Shown here piece after piece: positions 53,201 to 64,000 of a stretch of 64,000 nt of DNA. The stretch's first letter is position 1, and each line of letters opens with the position of its first letter. The notes under the pieces are model-generated. The model was not told where the DNA came from and made no database searches. It saw only the letters and a program-made list of their open reading frames with translations. This stretch comes from Bartonella clarridgeiae ATCC 51734 (lineage in GTDB: Bacteria > Pseudomonadota > Alphaproteobacteria > Rhizobiales > Rhizobiaceae): contig NZ_JADC01000010.1 in the NCBI RefSeq assembly GCF_000518185.1, forward strand, positions 222,955-286,954. The letters run 5' to 3'. The translations under genes were made by a program, and so were the position numbers.

Positions 53201-54477
53201 TTCAGCAAAACAGGATGTTCACGAATAACCTCATCTAAGATGTCCCAAACTTCGGGATGTTCCTTTTCAACAAGCCTCTTGGCCTGTTTGACAGTAGATG
53301 AATAACCCTTTGCATCAAGTCGTGCATAAATAAAAGGCTTAAATAATTCGAGAGCCATTTTTTTCGGAAGACCACATTGATGTAATTTCAATTCAGGACC
53401 TGTCACGATAACAGAGCGACCTGAATAATCAACACGCTTCCCAAGTAGATTCTGACGGAAACGTCCTTGCTTACCTTTTAGCATATCTGAAAGCGATTTT
53501 AATGGACGCTTATTTGCCCCAGTAATCACACGTCCACGACGACCATTATCAAATAATGCATCAACAGCTTCTTGTACCATACGTTTTTCATTGCGGACAA
53601 TAATTCCAGGAGCACGCAGCTCAATTAATCGTTTTAAACGGTTGTTACGGTTGATAACACGTCGATAGAGATCATTCAAATCTGATGTTGCAAAACGACC
53701 ACCATCTAATGGAACCAATGGACGTAAATCAGGTGGAATGACTGGAATAGTTTTCATAATCATCCACTCTGGTTTATTGCCAGATTCAAGGAAATTTTCA
53801 ACGATCTTAAGTCGTTTAATCAGTTTTTTCTGTTTTAATTCTGAAGTTGTTTCAGCTAATTCAGCACGCAAATCATTTGCAATTTTATCTAACTCCATCC
53901 CAGCAAGAAGCTCATAAATAGCCTCTGCACCAATCATAGCTGAAAATTGGTCTTCCCCAAATTCATCAACAGCAAGCATATATTCTTCTTCAGAAAGAAG
54001 CTGATGTAACTTAAGAGATGTCAATCCTGGTTCTGTGACAATATAATTCTCAAAATAAAGAACTCTTTCGATATCTTTTAAAGTCAAATCTAAAAGAGTA
54101 GAAATACGACCAGGTAATGACTTAAGGAACCAAATATGAACTACTGGAGCCGCAAGCTCAATATGCCCCATACGTTCACGACGTACCCGTGAAAGAGTGA
54201 CTTCTACGCCACATTTCTCACAGATAATACCTTTATATTTCATACGTTTATATTTTCCACATAAACATTCATAATCTTTAATAGGGCCAAATATACGTGC
54301 ACAAAAAAGACCATCACGCTCTGGCTTAAATGTCCGGTAGTTGATGGTCTCTGGCTTTTTAATTTCACCGTATGACCAAGACAGAATCTTCTCAGGACTC
54401 GCAATTGAAATACGAATAGAGTCGAATGTCTGCACTAGTGCTTGAGGATTGAAAAGATTCATGACCTCGTGGTTCAT
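50269..54477 (-). CDS. rpoC: RNA polymerase beta' subunit
   Basis: A 1402-residue catalytic subunit. The N-terminal zinc site uses Cys71, Cys73, Cys86 and Cys89 ([19 protein letters not shown]). The active-site loop [12 protein letters not shown] binds the catalytic magnesium. The second zinc cluster is in [19 protein letters not shown]. The frame is open to a TTG five codons upstream, but the ATG at 54477 has AAGGAG at the right distance and gives [12 protein letters not shown] as in relatives. It lies 173 bases after rpoB. Confidence 0.97.
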   Translation of the reverse strand: MNHEVMNLFNPQALVQTFDSIRISIASPEKILSWSYGEIKKPETINYRTFKPERDGLFCARIFGPIKDYECLCGKYKRMKYKGIICEKCGVEVTLSRVRRERMGHIELAAPVVHIWFLKSLPGRISTLLDLTLKDIERVLYFENYIVTEPGLTSLKLHQLLSEEEYMLAVDEFGEDQFSAMIGAEAIYELLAGMELDKIANDLRAELAETTSELKQKKLIKRLKIVENFLESGNKPEWMIMKTIPVIPPDLRPLVPLDGGRFATSDLNDLYRRVINRNNRLKRLIELRAPGIIVRNEKRMVQEAVDALFDNGRRGRVITGANKRPLKSLSDMLKGKQGRFRQNLLGKRVDYSGRSVIVTGPELKLHQCGLPKKMALELFKPFIYARLDAKGYSSTVKQAKRLVEKEHPEVWDILDEVIREHPVLLNRAPTLHRLGIQAFEPILIEGKAIQLHPLVCTAFNADFDGDQMAVHVPLSLEAQLEARVLMMSTNNILHPANGAPIIVPSQDMVLGLYYLSIVSEKEPGEGMAFADMGELHHALENKVVTLHTKIKGRFKGINKDGEVVSKLYNTTPGRLIIGELLPKNPNISFDIVNQEMTKKNISKMIDQVYRHCGQKETVIFCDRIMQLGFSHACRAGISFGKDDMVIPDSKSRLVAETEALAKEYEQQYSDGLITQSEKYNKVVDAWGKCTDRVADEMMKRIQAVEFDSKTGRKRQMNSIYMMSHSGARGSASQMRQLAGMRGLMAKPSGEIIETPIISNFKEGLTVNEYFNSTHGARKGLADTALKTANSGYLTRRLVDVAQDAIISAVDCGTVKGLTMQPIVDSGQIVASLGQRILGRTALIDILHPISGEVILEGDAMIEESDVAKIEEAGIQSVQIRSALTCETRLGVCAKCYGRDLARGTLVNQGEAVGVIAAQSIGEPGTQLTMRTFHLGGTAQVVDSSYFEASYEGTIEIRNRNVVRNSEGHLVVMGRNMAILIKDESGKERVVHRISYGARIFVDDGDVVKCGQRIAEWDPYTRPILTEVDGYIGFEDMVDGLSVTETADESTGITKRLVIDWRANPRGAELKPAIIIHTDEKGETIAKLYKGGEARYMMSIETILSVEPGSYVKAGDVIARLPMESAKTKDITGGLPRVAELFEARRPKDHAIIAEISGTVRFGRGYKNKRRIIIEPHDESFEPVEYLIPKGKLFHLQEGDQIEKGDYILDGNPAPHDILAIKGVEALASYLVNEIQEVYRLQGVLINDKHIEVIVRQMLQKVEITESGDSGYISGDHVDRIELDEINDNLIAEGKRPAVGNPILLGITKASLQTPSFISAASFQETTRVLTEAAVSGKIDTLQGLKENVIVGRLIPAGTGSTIAQIRRIATVRDDLIVNERRKSSDGETAKAMLTNMTTSAAE

Positions 54478-54650
54478 GCTGTTCTCCTTCAAAGATTCTT
54501 AAAACCAGCCAAAACAGCTTTTTTTGTTAAAGCTTTATTTAAGGCCTGTTTTCATTTTTAAAATATTTTTCTATCTAATAGAAATTTCTCTGTTATGTCA
54601 TAACTTTATAAAAAATCAGAGCGCACCATTTTAATATGCTCGCTCAAAAA

Positions 54651-57600
54651 TTAATCTTCTGAATCAGACAGTGTTTGTTGCCCAATAAGTTCACATGCAT
54701 CATCAAGCTCTACATTAAGACCAAGAGAGCGCATTTCTTTAACCAATACATTAAAGCTCTCAGGGATACCTGCCTCAAATGTGTCGTCACCACGAACAAC
54801 TGCTTCATAAACTTTTGTTCGACCCGCCACATCATCTGATTTAACCGTCAACATCTCTTGCAAAGTATATGCAGCACCATATGCTTCAAGTGCCCAAACT
54901 TCCATTTCACCAAAACGCTGACCACCAAATTGAGCTTTACCCCCTAACGGCTGCTGCGTAACAAGTGAATAAGGCCCAATTGAACGCGCGTGTATCTTAT
55001 CATCCACAAGATGGTGCAATTTAAGCATATAGATATATCCTACAGTCACTGGACGATCAAAGGGCTCTCCAGTGCGGCCATCATAAAGCGTAACTTGCCC
55101 TGAACTATCTAAGCCTGCATCTTCCAACATCATATTGATATCAGCTTCATGGGCTCCATCAAAAACAGGTGTCGCAATCGAAACACCTTTTTTCATCTGA
55201 AGCGCTAACTTAAAAATACTTTCATTATCATAGTGGCGAACTGGTTCATTGCGTTCATCATCAGGAATAAGATTTTCAATACGCTGACGCAAAGGCAATA
55301 TATCTCCGCTCTCCTGATAAAGTTCTATTAAATCACCAATTTTCTTACCCATGCCTGCGCACGCCCAACCAAGGTGTGTTTCAAGAATTTGACCAACATT
55401 CATACGACTAGGCACACCCAAAGGATTCAAAACAATATCTGCATGCGTTCCATCTTCAAGAAATGGCATATCTTCTACTGGAAGAATACGTGACACAACA
55501 CCTTTATTACCGTGACGTCCTGCCATTTTATCCCCTGGTTGGATTTTGCGCTTCACTGCAACAAAAACCTTCACAATTTTCATAACACCAGGAGGCATTT
55601 CATCGCCTCTTTGAACTTTCTCAACCTTATCCATAAAGCGACATTGCAATGCTTTTTTTGACTCATCATACTGCTTATGCAAAGCTTCAATTTCACTCTG
55701 AATCTTCTCATCCTCAATAACGAATTGCCACCACTGATACCGAGGATACTGCTCCATTATTGTACTATCAAGGGTCTTCCCTTTGGAAAATCCTTTTGGA
55801 CCTTCTATCGCAATTTTACCTGTTAATATATCCGCAAGACGTGCATAAACACTCCGATCGAGAATTGATTGCTCATCATCACGATCTTTAGCCAAACGTT
55901 CAATTTCTTCACGTTCAATTGCCATTGCACGTTCATCTTTTTCTACACCATGACGGTTAAAAACACGAACTTCTACAACAGTACCAAAAGTTCCAGGAGG
56001 CATTCGCATAGAAGTATCACGAACATCTGAAGCTTTTTCACCAAAAATCGCGCGTAAAAGTTTTTCTTCCGGCGTCATTGGACTTTCACCTTTTGGCGTA
56101 ATCTTACCAACTAAAATATCACCAGGATGGACTTCAGCACCAATATACACAATACCAGCTTCATCAAGATTCCTTAATGCCTCTTCTGCAACATTAGGAA
56201 TATCTCGGGTAATTTCTTCTGGCCCAAGCTTTGTATCACGTGCAGCAACCTCAAACTCTTCAATATGAATCGAAGTAAATACATCATCAGCAACAATACG
56301 CTCAGAAAGTAAAATAGAATCCTCATAATTGTAACCATTCCAGGGCATAAATGCTACAAGAACATTCCTTCCAAGAGCTAAATCACCAAGGTCTGTAGAT
56401 GAACCGTCAGCAATAATATCACCTTTTTCTATCCGATCTCCTACGTGTACGAGAGGACGCTGATTAATACAGGTAGATTGATTGGAACGCTGAAATTTCT
56501 GTAAACGGTAGATATCAACACCAGATTTTGAAGGATCTAAATCCTCTGTTGCACGAATAACAATACGCATTGCATCAACTTGATCAACAATACCACCACG
56601 TTTCGCACCAATAGCGGCACCTGAATCACAAGCAACTATTGCTTCCATACCTGTACCAACAAGTGGCGCTTCTGCGCGTAAAAGCGGAACTGCTTGACGC
56701 TGCATATTGGATCCCATCAGAGCACGGTTTGCATCATCATTTTCCAAAAATGGAATAAGTGCAGCAGCTACAGAAACCAACTGTTTTGGTGAAACGTCCA
56801 TCAAATCTATATGATCACGTGGTGCCATTAAAACTTCACCAGCATGACGACAGACAACAAATTCTTCTGTAAAACGTCCTTCTACATCTAATGAAGAGTT
56901 AGCCTGAGCTACATAATGTTTTGATTCCTCCATAGCAGAAAGATAAATAACTTCTTTTGTCACTCTACCATCAACAATTTTGCGATATGGACTTTCAATA
57001 AAACCATACTTATTAACCCGAGCAAATGTCGCTAAGGAATTAATCAAACCAATATTTGGCCCTTCCGGCGTTTCAATCGGACAAATACGACCATAATGTG
57101 TAGGATGCACATCACGCACTTCAAAACCTGCACGCTCACGGGTTAAACCACCTGGACCAAGAGCAGAAAGACGACGTTTATGAGTGATCTCTGACAATGG
57201 ATTGGTTTGATCCATAAATTGCGACAATTGTGAAGATCCAAAAAACTCACGAACTGCAGCTGCAGCTGGCTTTGCATTAATCAAATCTTGTGGCATAATT
57301 GTATCAATTTCAACTAACGACATACGTTCTTTTATTGCACGCTCCATACGAAGCAAACCAATCCGGTATTGATTTTCCATCAATTCCCCAACTGACCGCA
57401 CACGACGATTGCCAAGATTATCAATATCATCAATTTCACCACGACCATCACGCAATTCAACTAACATCTTAACAACAGCAATAATATCTTCTTGACGCAA
57501 AATGCGAACCGTATCCGGACAATCAAGCCCCATACGCAAATTCATCTTGACACGCCCAACAGCTGAGAGATCATAACGCTCTGGATCAAAAAATAATGAA

Positions 57601-58799
57601 TGGAACATAGCCTCCGCTGTATTAATTGTCGGCGGCTCACCTGGACGCATTACTCGATAAATATCAAATAAAGCATCCTGTCGACTTTCATTTTTATCCA
57701 TCTTTAAAGTATTACGAATGTATGCACCAACATTCATATGATCAATATCAAGAATATTAATTTGATCAGCACCAACATCAGACAAAATTTTTAATGCTTT
57801 TTCGTCAATTTCATCACCAGCTTCAAGATAAATTTCACCTGTTTGATAATTCACGATATCTTCTGCAAGATAGGATCCCAACAAATCATCTTCACTAATT
57901 TCAATCGCTTTCAGACCTTTTTCTTCCAAAAGCCTTGCAGTACGAACCGTGAGCTTTTTACCAGCCTCTGCGACAACTTCACCGCTATCCGCATCAACAA
58001 GATCAGAAATCAGTTTCATTCCCTTAAAACGATCAACTGAATAGGGAATACGCCAACCATTCTTAGCGCATTCATAAGTAACTTTATTATAAAATGTCGA
58101 TAAAATATCTGATGCATCCATACCCAACGCCATTAAAAGACTGGTCACTGGAATCTTGCGTCGCCGATCAATACGAGCATAGACAATATCTTTAGCATCA
58201 AACTCAATATCAAGCCAAGAACCACGATAAGGTATCACACGAGCTGCAAAAAGAAACTTACCTGATGAATGAGTTTTTCCTTTATCATGATCAAAAAAGA
58301 CACCCGGAGAGCGATGCATCTGCGAAACAATAACACGCTCTGTACCATTAATGACAAACGTACCATTGTGTGTCATTAAAGGCATATCGCCCATATAAAC
58401 ACCTTGCTCTTTAATGTCTTTAATATCTTTCGAACCAGTATCTTCATCAACATCAAAGACAATTAAACGCAGTATCACCTTTAATGGTGCTGCATATGTC
58501 AAATCACGCTGACGACATTCTTCCACATCAAATTTAGGTGAATCAAACTCGTAACGAACAAATTCAAGCATAGCTGTACCGGAAAAATCCGAAATAGGAA
58601 ATACCGACTTAAAAACAGCCTGCAAACCTTCATCTAAACGCCCGCCCTCAGGTTCCTCAATCATAAGAAATTGATCATATGAAGCTTTCTGAACTTCAAT
58701 AAGATTTGGCATTTCTGCTACTTCAGGAATCTTACCAAAAAACTTGCGCACACGCCTACGACCATTAAATTGAGACATCATCGCTAAAGTCTGAGCCAT
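54651..58799 (-). CDS. rpoB: RNA polymerase beta subunit
   Basis: A 1382-residue subunit forming much of the active-site cleft. The rifampicin-binding region reads [12 protein letters not shown] and later [13 protein letters not shown]; the positions commonly mutated in resistance (E. coli D516, H526, S531) carry the wild-type residues. [21 protein letters not shown] is another hallmark. The ATG at 58799 with GAGGATCG upstream gives [22 protein letters not shown], preferred over an upstream in-frame start. Confidence 0.97.
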   Translation of the reverse strand: MAQTLAMMSQFNGRRRVRKFFGKIPEVAEMPNLIEVQKASYDQFLMIEEPEGGRLDEGLQAVFKSVFPISDFSGTAMLEFVRYEFDSPKFDVEECRQRDLTYAAPLKVILRLIVFDVDEDTGSKDIKDIKEQGVYMGDMPLMTHNGTFVINGTERVIVSQMHRSPGVFFDHDKGKTHSSGKFLFAARVIPYRGSWLDIEFDAKDIVYARIDRRRKIPVTSLLMALGMDASDILSTFYNKVTYECAKNGWRIPYSVDRFKGMKLISDLVDADSGEVVAEAGKKLTVRTARLLEEKGLKAIEISEDDLLGSYLAEDIVNYQTGEIYLEAGDEIDEKALKILSDVGADQINILDIDHMNVGAYIRNTLKMDKNESRQDALFDIYRVMRPGEPPTINTAEAMFHSLFFDPERYDLSAVGRVKMNLRMGLDCPDTVRILRQEDIIAVVKMLVELRDGRGEIDDIDNLGNRRVRSVGELMENQYRIGLLRMERAIKERMSLVEIDTIMPQDLINAKPAAAAVREFFGSSQLSQFMDQTNPLSEITHKRRLSALGPGGLTRERAGFEVRDVHPTHYGRICPIETPEGPNIGLINSLATFARVNKYGFIESPYRKIVDGRVTKEVIYLSAMEESKHYVAQANSSLDVEGRFTEEFVVCRHAGEVLMAPRDHIDLMDVSPKQLVSVAAALIPFLENDDANRALMGSNMQRQAVPLLRAEAPLVGTGMEAIVACDSGAAIGAKRGGIVDQVDAMRIVIRATEDLDPSKSGVDIYRLQKFQRSNQSTCINQRPLVHVGDRIEKGDIIADGSSTDLGDLALGRNVLVAFMPWNGYNYEDSILLSERIVADDVFTSIHIEEFEVAARDTKLGPEEITRDIPNVAEEALRNLDEAGIVYIGAEVHPGDILVGKITPKGESPMTPEEKLLRAIFGEKASDVRDTSMRMPPGTFGTVVEVRVFNRHGVEKDERAMAIEREEIERLAKDRDDEQSILDRSVYARLADILTGKIAIEGPKGFSKGKTLDSTIMEQYPRYQWWQFVIEDEKIQSEIEALHKQYDESKKALQCRFMDKVEKVQRGDEMPPGVMKIVKVFVAVKRKIQPGDKMAGRHGNKGVVSRILPVEDMPFLEDGTHADIVLNPLGVPSRMNVGQILETHLGWACAGMGKKIGDLIELYQESGDILPLRQRIENLIPDDERNEPVRHYDNESIFKLALQMKKGVSIATPVFDGAHEADINMMLEDAGLDSSGQVTLYDGRTGEPFDRPVTVGYIYMLKLHHLVDDKIHARSIGPYSLVTQQPLGGKAQFGGQRFGEMEVWALEAYGAAYTLQEMLTVKSDDVAGRTKVYEAVVRGDDTFEAGIPESFNVLVKEMRSLGLNVELDDACELIGQQTLSDSED

Positions 58800-58980
58800 T
58801 GTCGATCCTCGATCTTTACTACTCAAGGTAGACTAAACCTTGATAGCTTCATGTCATCAGCCTGCATATACAGACCAGTTCACTTAATACCCTTAAAATG
58901 AGTATCACTTAAATTTCATATGCCTAACCAACCAGTCTATCTATTTATTAGGCATTAGGCCCTTTACAAACACCTCACAC

Positions 58981-59009
58981 TTCCTTACAGTTAACTGATC
59001 TGTAAGGAA
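58981..59009 (-). promoter_or_regulatory. Strong hairpin between rplL and rpoB
   Basis: TTCCTTACAG (58981-58990) and CTGTAAGGAA (59000-59009) form a perfect 10-bp stem over a 9-base loop in the 283-base rplL-rpoB gap. No U-run follows on the minus strand. In E. coli this gap holds an attenuator and an RNase III site; a similar role here is inference. Confidence 0.55.
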
Positions 59010-59082
59010 AAGGATTTCCTTAATCAAGCTCTTTTTCTAGGGCAAGAGACTGGCATACATAAAAGTTTACCAATAAAATAAA

Positions 59083-59451
59083 TTATTTAAGCTCAACCTT
59101 AGCACCAGCAGCTTCAAGTTGGGTTTTAATTTTTTCTGCTTCGTCTTTAGAAATACCTTCCTTAATAGGTTTAGGCGCTCCTTCAACTAAATCCTTTGCT
59201 TCTTTAAGTCCAAGCCCTGTAAGAGCACGAACTTCTTTAATAACATTAATTTTTTGAGCACCACCATCAGTAAGAATAACATCAAATTCTGTCTTCTCTT
59301 CGGCAGCTGGAGCAGCAGCACTAACAGCAGCAACAGCTACAGGAGCAGCAGCAGAAACACCCCATTTTTCTTCAAGTAATTTCGAAAGTTCTGCAGCTTC
59401 CAAAACAGTAAGGTTAGAAAGATCTTCTACGATCTTAGCCAGATCAGCCAT
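59083..59451 (-). CDS. rplL: 50S ribosomal protein L7/L12
   Basis: A 122-residue stalk protein. The N-terminal dimerisation helices ([31 protein letters not shown]), an alanine-rich hinge (about 35-52), and the C-terminal factor-binding domain with [28 protein letters not shown] are all present. It follows rplJ in the usual order. Confidence 0.97.
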   Translation of the reverse strand: MADLAKIVEDLSNLTVLEAAELSKLLEEKWGVSAAAPVAVAAVSAAAPAAEEKTEFDVILTDGGAQKINVIKEVRALTGLGLKEAKDLVEGAPKPIKEGISKDEAEKIKTQLEAAGAKVELK

Positions 59452-59566
59452 TTTAAAATTCCTTCACTTAAAAGATTTGAATTATTGTTTAGAATTTATC
59501 CAAAAAAACAGAAAAACATCAAGAACCTCTATAAATTTGGATCACAAAAAACAGCCTTAAGCTGCT

Positions 59567-60076
59567 CTATCCTCCTCGGGCATATGCACCAACAACACGC
59601 GCAACCTGACCAGCAGGTGCATTAACAATCTGAGCAATACGGGTCGCAGGAGTAGAAACCATACCCAAAATTTTTGCCCGTAATTCGTTCAATGAAGGCA
59701 ATGAAGCCAAAGACTTCATAGCATCAACACTTAAACTTGTTGCACCCATTGAACCACCAAGGATAACAAATTTATCATTGGTTTTTGCAAAATCAACAGC
59801 AACTCTCGATGCCGTAATTGGATCTTCTGAATAAACAATAAGTGTTTGTCCAGTGAACAAATCCATCATTGCTTCAGATTCTGTACCCTGAAGAGCGATT
59901 TTAGCAAGACGGTTTTTGGCGACTTTAATAGCACCACCTGCTTCATTCATTTTCGAACGAAGATCGTTCATTTGTGAAACAGTCAAACCGGAATAATGCG
60001 CAACAACAACAGAACCGGACTCTTGAAAAGTCTTGTTAAGCCATGCAACAAATTTGCTTTTTTCCGCTTTATTCAC
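59567..60076 (-). CDS. rplJ: 50S ribosomal protein L10
   Basis: A 169-residue protein that anchors L7/L12 dimers on the ribosome and represses its own operon through the leader RNA. The start chosen is the GTG at 60076 with GGAGAAAG before it, giving [17 protein letters not shown]. The longer open frame upstream runs through the leader and is not coding. The C-terminal helix is the L12-binding part. Confidence 0.94.
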   Translation of the reverse strand: MNKAEKSKFVAWLNKTFQESGSVVVAHYSGLTVSQMNDLRSKMNEAGGAIKVAKNRLAKIALQGTESEAMMDLFTGQTLIVYSEDPITASRVAVDFAKTNDKFVILGGSMGATSLSVDAMKSLASLPSLNELRAKILGMVSTPATRIAQIVNAPAGQVARVVGAYARGG

Positions 60077-60083
60077 TGTCTTT

Positions 60084-60109
60084 CTCCATTTAACAGGCTT
60101 ATAAAAACA
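60084..60109 (-). promoter_or_regulatory. Hairpin just before the rplJ ribosome-binding site
   Basis: AACAGG and CCTGTT form a 6-bp stem about 8-14 bases before the GGAG of rplJ (minus strand). It could modulate translation of rplJ along with the L10 leader. Confidence 0.35.
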
Positions 60110-60234
60110 AACCTGTTGGTTACCTTTGATAGCATGAAATTCTTCTATGCTAACGACGAGGATCCTGCCCCCTTCTTCACGCATAAACGATCAAAGGCAA
60201 TCTTGGCTCAAACCTTCTAAGTTTATAACTTCAA

Positions 60235-60330
60235 AGTTCTCACCCCAGTCTCATGTAGGTTTTGTTCAATTAAGACACCCCAAAAGGCATCACCTACAAT
60301 CTCGGACAGGACATTCCGAAATTTCTCCCG
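60235..60330 (-). promoter_or_regulatory. L10 leader RNA (rplJ-rplL autoregulation)
   Basis: The 357-base rplA-rplJ gap contains the features of the L10 leader. On the minus strand, TGTCCGAGATTGTAGGTGATGCC is followed by CTTAATTG and then ACCTACATGAGACTGGGGTG. The 7-bp stem is TGTAGGT (60292-60298) with ACCTACA (60254-60260). The L10(L12)4 complex binds such leaders to limit translation of rplJ and rplL. The match is to the known pattern, by eye. Confidence 0.8.
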
Positions 60331-60433
60331 GTATGACCCGAGCTCAATAAAGCTCAGATAACTGGATGCCGACTAAAATCGACAACCAAAAATATAATCT
60401 CAGCCATCAGAATACAACAAAATCACAATCTGT

Positions 60434-61138
60434 TCATACTGACTCTGAACGAATTGTTGCAGGATCAACTTTTATTCCAATACCCATTGTTGAAGAAACT
60501 GCAACCCGCTTAATATATTCACCCTTTGCACCTTGTGGCTTAGCTTTAACAACTGCACTTGCAAAAGCTTTAACATTTTCTACTATTTTCTCAACCCCCA
60601 AAGAAGCTTTACCAATACCGGCATGCACAATACCAGATTTTTCAACACGAAATTCAACAGCACCACCTTTAGAAGCCTTAATAGCACTAATAACATCAAG
60701 CGTTACAGTACCAACTTTTGGGTTTGGCATCAAACTTCGCGGACCAAGAATTTTACCAAGACGACCAACAAGAGGCATCATATCTGGCGTTGCAATACAC
60801 CTATCAAAATTAATCGTCCCTCTATTAATAGTTTCAAATAAATCCTCAGCACCCACAATATCCGCACCCGCTGCTTTAGCCTCTTCAGCCTTAGCACCAC
60901 GTGCAAAAACAGCAACACGAACATTCCGCCCTGTTTCATTAGGCAAATGAGCAACACCACGAACCATCTGATCAGCATGACGAGGATCAACACCCAAGTT
61001 CATTGAGATCTCAATTGTTTCATCAAATTTAGCAACCGCGCGCTCTTTGACCATTGAAACAGCATCCGTTAAAGCGTAAAGCTTATTAAAATCAATGCCT
61101 TCGCGAATTTTCTGTATTCTCTTTGCTACCTTTACCAT
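60434..61138 (-). CDS. rplA: 50S ribosomal protein L1
   Basis: A 234-residue protein of the mobile L1 stalk. It shows the hallmark [30 protein letters not shown] and the N-terminal [22 protein letters not shown]. It starts 4 bases after rplK stops, so the two are co-translated. Confidence 0.97.
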   Translation of the reverse strand: MVKVAKRIQKIREGIDFNKLYALTDAVSMVKERAVAKFDETIEISMNLGVDPRHADQMVRGVAHLPNETGRNVRVAVFARGAKAEEAKAAGADIVGAEDLFETINRGTINFDRCIATPDMMPLVGRLGKILGPRSLMPNPKVGTVTLDVISAIKASKGGAVEFRVEKSGIVHAGIGKASLGVEKIVENVKAFASAVVKAKPQGAKGEYIKRVAVSSTMGIGIKVDPATIRSESV

Positions 61139-61142
61139 AATA

Positions 61143-61571
61143 TTAGCCTAACACCTCTAAGCCCATAGAGCGAGCAGAACCTTCAACCATACGCATTGCT
61201 GCCTCAATATCATTTGCGTTAAGATCTTTCATTTTTGCCTCTGCAATCGAACGAATCTTATCACGAGGAATAGTCCCCACAGATACCTTACCAGGTTCTT
61301 TCGAACCACTTTTCAAATTTGCTGCCTTTTTCAAAAAAAAGGACACTGGAGGCGTCTTCAATGAAAACGTAAAAGATTTATCCTGATAATAAGTAACAAT
61401 AACTGGAATCGGTGCACCTTTTTCCATTTCCTGCGTAGCTGCATTAAACGCTTTACAAAATTCCATAATGTTAATACCACGCTGTCCGAGAGCAGGACCA
61501 ATCGGAGGTGATGGAGTAGCCGCTCCCGCAGGAATCTGTAATTTCAACTGACCTACACTTTTTTTTGCCAT
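61143..61571 (-). CDS. rplK: 50S ribosomal protein L11
   Basis: A 142-residue protein of the GTPase-associated centre. The N-terminal [38 protein letters not shown] and the C-terminal RNA-binding part ending [17 protein letters not shown] are conserved. It lies between nusG and rplA. Confidence 0.97.
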   Translation of the reverse strand: MAKKSVGQLKLQIPAGAATPSPPIGPALGQRGINIMEFCKAFNAATQEMEKGAPIPVIVTYYQDKSFTFSLKTPPVSFFLKKAANLKSGSKEPGKVSVGTIPRDKIRSIAEAKMKDLNANDIEAAMRMVEGSARSMGLEVLG

Positions 61572-61727
61572 AATAATCTGCCTCTAATTTAGACTGGTAA
61601 ATTGGCCATTTATTAAACCAAAAACCTACTGCAGTTTGATGGTTCGGATCATAAAGCCGGCAAAAGCTATAAATTGCCTTCCATCTTAACATATTTTAAA
61701 AGTGACTAAAAATCACTTTCAGCTTAA

Positions 61728-62258
61728 TCAAAGCTTTTCAACCTGATCAAACTCTAAATCAACAGGCGTAGGACGCCCAAAAATTAACACTTCAACCTTA
61801 AGACGAGAGCGCTCCTCTTCCACCTCTTGAACAATACCATTAAAAGAAACAAAAGGCCCATCTGCTACTCGAACTTGCTCGCCAACTTCAAATGACATAG
61901 AAGACTTTGGAGCTTCAACCCCCTCCTTAACTTGTTTCAGAATTTGCTCAACTTCGCAATCAGAAATAGGAACAGGACGTGCATCTGAACCTAAAAAACC
62001 TGTCACTTTAGGAGTATTCTTAATGAGATGATAGACTTCATCTGTCAACTCAGCACAAACAAGAACATAACCGGGAAAGAATTTGCGTTCAGAATCAACC
62101 TTACGACCACGACGAATTTCAACAACACGTTCAATCGGAACAAAAATCTTTTTAAATAAATGATCAAGTCCTTTCTGCTTCGCTTCTTTATCAATAGCCT
62201 CCGCCACCTTCTTTTCAAAGTTCGAATATGCTTGAACAATATACCAACGAGCAGCCAC
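61728..62258 (-). CDS. nusG: Transcription elongation factor NusG
   Basis: A 176-residue factor that binds RNA polymerase and links it to Rho or the ribosome. The N-terminal NGN domain (AARWYIVQAYSNFEKKVAEAI, then RKFFPGYVLV) is followed by a KOW domain (FEVGEQVRVADGPFVSFNGIVQEV). The GTG at 62258 with AAGGAAG upstream gives the family's usual start; the frame is open 8 codons further. Confidence 0.96.
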   Translation of the reverse strand: MAARWYIVQAYSNFEKKVAEAIDKEAKQKGLDHLFKKIFVPIERVVEIRRGRKVDSERKFFPGYVLVCAELTDEVYHLIKNTPKVTGFLGSDARPVPISDCEVEQILKQVKEGVEAPKSSMSFEVGEQVRVADGPFVSFNGIVQEVEEERSRLKVEVLIFGRPTPVDLEFDQVEKL

Positions 62259-62278
62259 AGTCACACTTCCTTGCATTA

Positions 62279-62491
62279 TCAACTAAAAAGATACTTTAGG
62301 AGATCAATACCTTGCCATACGCCAAAATTCACAGCCTGATCCACAACAAAAAAGAAAACCGAAGCTAACGCCGTCAACACTAATACTATAATAGTAGAAA
62401 CTACTGTCTCACGACGCGTAGGCCACTTCACTTTAGCTGTTTCTGCACGAACTTGCTTCAAAAAGGTAATAAGATTGATTCTAGATGCCAT
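62279..62491 (-). CDS. secE: Protein translocase subunit SecE
   Basis: A 70-residue single-span inner-membrane protein, part of SecYEG. The cytoplasmic helix reads FLKQVRAETAKVKWPTRRETVVST, followed by one hydrophobic segment (about 32-55). It precedes nusG by 20 bases, the usual pair. Confidence 0.95.
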   Translation of the reverse strand: MASRINLITFLKQVRAETAKVKWPTRRETVVSTIIVLVLTALASVFFFVVDQAVNFGVWQGIDLLKYLFS

Positions 62492-62699
62492 TAGTCACAC
62501 TATATTCTTTCTAATCTTATTGCAAACCACACAATAAAAAAATATCATAAAAATGCAAAATCACCGCCATCCTTACGCAACCCCATCATTTTCCATTCAA
62601 TACAGTTTCATGTACAAAAAAACAAGCCCTATACAAAAAAAAGAAAATAAATGTAACTAATCTATCCTCTCACTAATTATGACTCAAACTACAATCACA

Positions 62700-62775
<76 letters not shown>

Positions 62776-62779
62776 AACC

Positions 62780-62799
62780 TTTGAGGAAAATACCTCAAA
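62780..62799 (-). promoter_or_regulatory. Hairpin between tuf and tRNA-Trp
   Basis: TTTGAGG (62780-62786) and CCTCAAA (62793-62799) form a perfect 7-bp stem over 6 bases, 4 bases from the 5' end of tRNA-Trp and 24 bases after the tuf stop. With no U-run it may mark a processing site between the mRNA and tRNA rather than a terminator. Confidence 0.4.
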
Positions 62800-62823
62800 T
62801 ACACCCTAAGCAATTTATTTCAT

Positions 62824-63999
62824 TTATTCAATGATTTTAGATACGATACCAGCCCCAACGGTACGGCCACCTTCTCGAATTGCAAAACGGAGCTTCTCCT
62901 CCATTGCAATCGGCACAATCAAAGAAACATCCATAGCGACATTATCACCTGGCATAACCATTTCTGTGCCCTCAGGCAACGTAACTATACCGGTGACATC
63001 TGTCGTACGAAAATAAAATTGCGGACGATAATTCGTGAAAAACGGTGTGTGACGACCACCTTCATCTTTCGTTAAAATATAGGCCTCAGCTTTAAACTTA
63101 GTATGCGGCGTAACAGAACCAGGCTTTGCCAACACCTGACCACGCTCAATCCCTTCACGATCAACACCACGAAGCAAAGCTCCAATATTATCACCAGCCT
63201 GACCTTGATCCAAAAGCTTACGAAACATTTCAACCCCGGTGACTGTCGTCTTAGACGTAGGACGAATACCGATAATCTCTATTTCTTCACCAACTTTAAT
63301 AACACCACGCTCAACACGACCTGTAACAACCGTACCACGACCAGATATGGAAAATACATCTTCAATAGGCATCAAAAACGGTTGATCAACTGGACGTTCA
63401 GGTGTCGGTATATACTTATCAACTTCACTCATCAAAAGACGAACGGAATCTTCCCCTATACTCTTATTAGAATCCTCAAGGGCTGCTAAAGCTGACCCTT
63501 TAACTATGGGAATATCATCCCCAGGAAAATCATATTTCGATAAAAGTTCTCGAACCTCAAGTTCAACAAGCTCTAAAAGCTCTGCATCATCAACCTGATC
63601 AACTTTATTTAGAAAAACAACAATCGCTGGAACACCAACCTGACGTGCCAACAAAATATGCTCCCGAGTCTGAGGCATAGGACCATCCGCTGCAGAAACA
63701 ACCAATATAGCTCCATCCATTTGCGCAGCCCCTGTAATCATGTTCTTAACATAATCCGCATGACCAGGACAATCAACATGGGCATAGTGACGACTCTCCG
63801 TTTCATACTCAACATGCGCAGTAGATATCGTTATACCACGAGCACGCTCCTCAGGGGCTGCATCAATTTGATCATATGCTTTAAATTCACCAAAATACTT
63901 CGTAATCGCTGCTGTCAATGAAGTCTTCCCATGATCAACGTGACCAATCGTACCTATATTAACATGCGGCTTCGTACGTTCAAATTTGCTCTTTGCCAT
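62824..63999 (-). CDS. tuf: Elongation factor Tu
   Basis: A complete 391-residue GTPase delivering aminoacyl-tRNA to the ribosome. The G1 loop is GHVDHGKT (19-26), followed by [18 protein letters not shown] and NKVDQ. Domains 2 and 3 are intact, ending [20 protein letters not shown]. The start ATG is one base from the window edge, so its promoter and upstream neighbour are not visible. Confidence 0.97.
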   Translation of the reverse strand: MAKSKFERTKPHVNIGTIGHVDHGKTSLTAAITKYFGEFKAYDQIDAAPEERARGITISTAHVEYETESRHYAHVDCPGHADYVKNMITGAAQMDGAILVVSAADGPMPQTREHILLARQVGVPAIVVFLNKVDQVDDAELLELVELEVRELLSKYDFPGDDIPIVKGSALAALEDSNKSIGEDSVRLLMSEVDKYIPTPERPVDQPFLMPIEDVFSISGRGTVVTGRVERGVIKVGEEIEIIGIRPTSKTTVTGVEMFRKLLDQGQAGDNIGALLRGVDREGIERGQVLAKPGSVTPHTKFKAEAYILTKDEGGRHTPFFTNYRPQFYFRTTDVTGIVTLPEGTEMVMPGDNVAMDVSLIVPIAMEEKLRFAIREGGRTVGAGIVSKIIE

Positions 64000-64000
64000 T

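Noticed and set aside
60077..60184. N-terminal extension of the rplJ frame
   Set aside because: It lies in the L10 leader region. The GTG at 60076 with GGAG gives the normal L10 start.

Overview
The window is a low-GC stretch of an alphaproteobacterial chromosome, almost certainly a Bartonella. The citrate synthase gene resembles Bartonella gltA closely, including the stretch used for genotyping. Gene order matches Rhizobiales (comEC-gltX-gltA; rpsB-tsf-pyrH-frr-cdsA-rseP-bamA-lpx; tuf-trpT-secE-nusG-rplKAJL-rpoBC). The long AT-rich spacers and decayed genes fit a host-restricted lineage. The species cannot be fixed from sequence alone. No CRISPR array, intact insertion sequence or intact prophage is visible.

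Layout. 1-3.7 kb: a degenerate alpha/beta-hydrolase, the CpdR response regulator, tRNA-Val, and an eroded element with a dead tyrosine integrase. 3.7-7.2 kb: an amino-acid permease, histidine ammonia-lyase and tRNA-Arg(CCG). 7.4-17.3 kb: NAD kinase, a DEAD-box helicase, a first glutamyl-tRNA synthetase, NAD synthetase, a broken DAHP synthase, glutathione reductase, a DUF2059 protein and RpiA. 17.8-23.7 kb: bacterioferritin, ComEC, a second glutamyl-tRNA synthetase and citrate synthase. 24.4-27.6 kb: a four-gene polar amino-acid ABC importer. 27.6-40.4 kb: a long minus-strand operon joining translation and nucleotide genes (rpsB, tsf, pyrH, frr) to envelope genes (cdsA, rseP, bamA, lpxD, fabZ, lpxA, lpxI, lpxB). 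40.5-49.7 kb: an EipB-like envelope protein, RidA, a HIT protein, a ghost of clpA, a D,D-carboxypeptidase, serine dehydratase, a nitroreductase and a MerR regulator, with large gaps. 50.3-64 kb: the RNA-polymerase and ribosomal-protein cluster up to tuf at the window edge.

How it fits together. Lipid A synthesis, outer-membrane assembly (BamA), phospholipid precursor supply (CdsA) and envelope stress proteolysis (RseP) form one transcription unit behind translation genes. Histidine uptake and deamination, serine deamination and polar amino-acid import point to amino acids as nutrients, feeding citrate synthase.

The most notable observations concern decay. A DAHP synthase carries three separate lesions. 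A clpA remnant is readable across several frames. An integrase remnant lies beside tRNA-Val, with a 9-bp copy of the tRNA end. The lysophospholipase-like protein has lost all three catalytic residues. Several perfect inverted or direct repeats upstream of metabolic genes look like operators. I found no convincing new multi-gene system.
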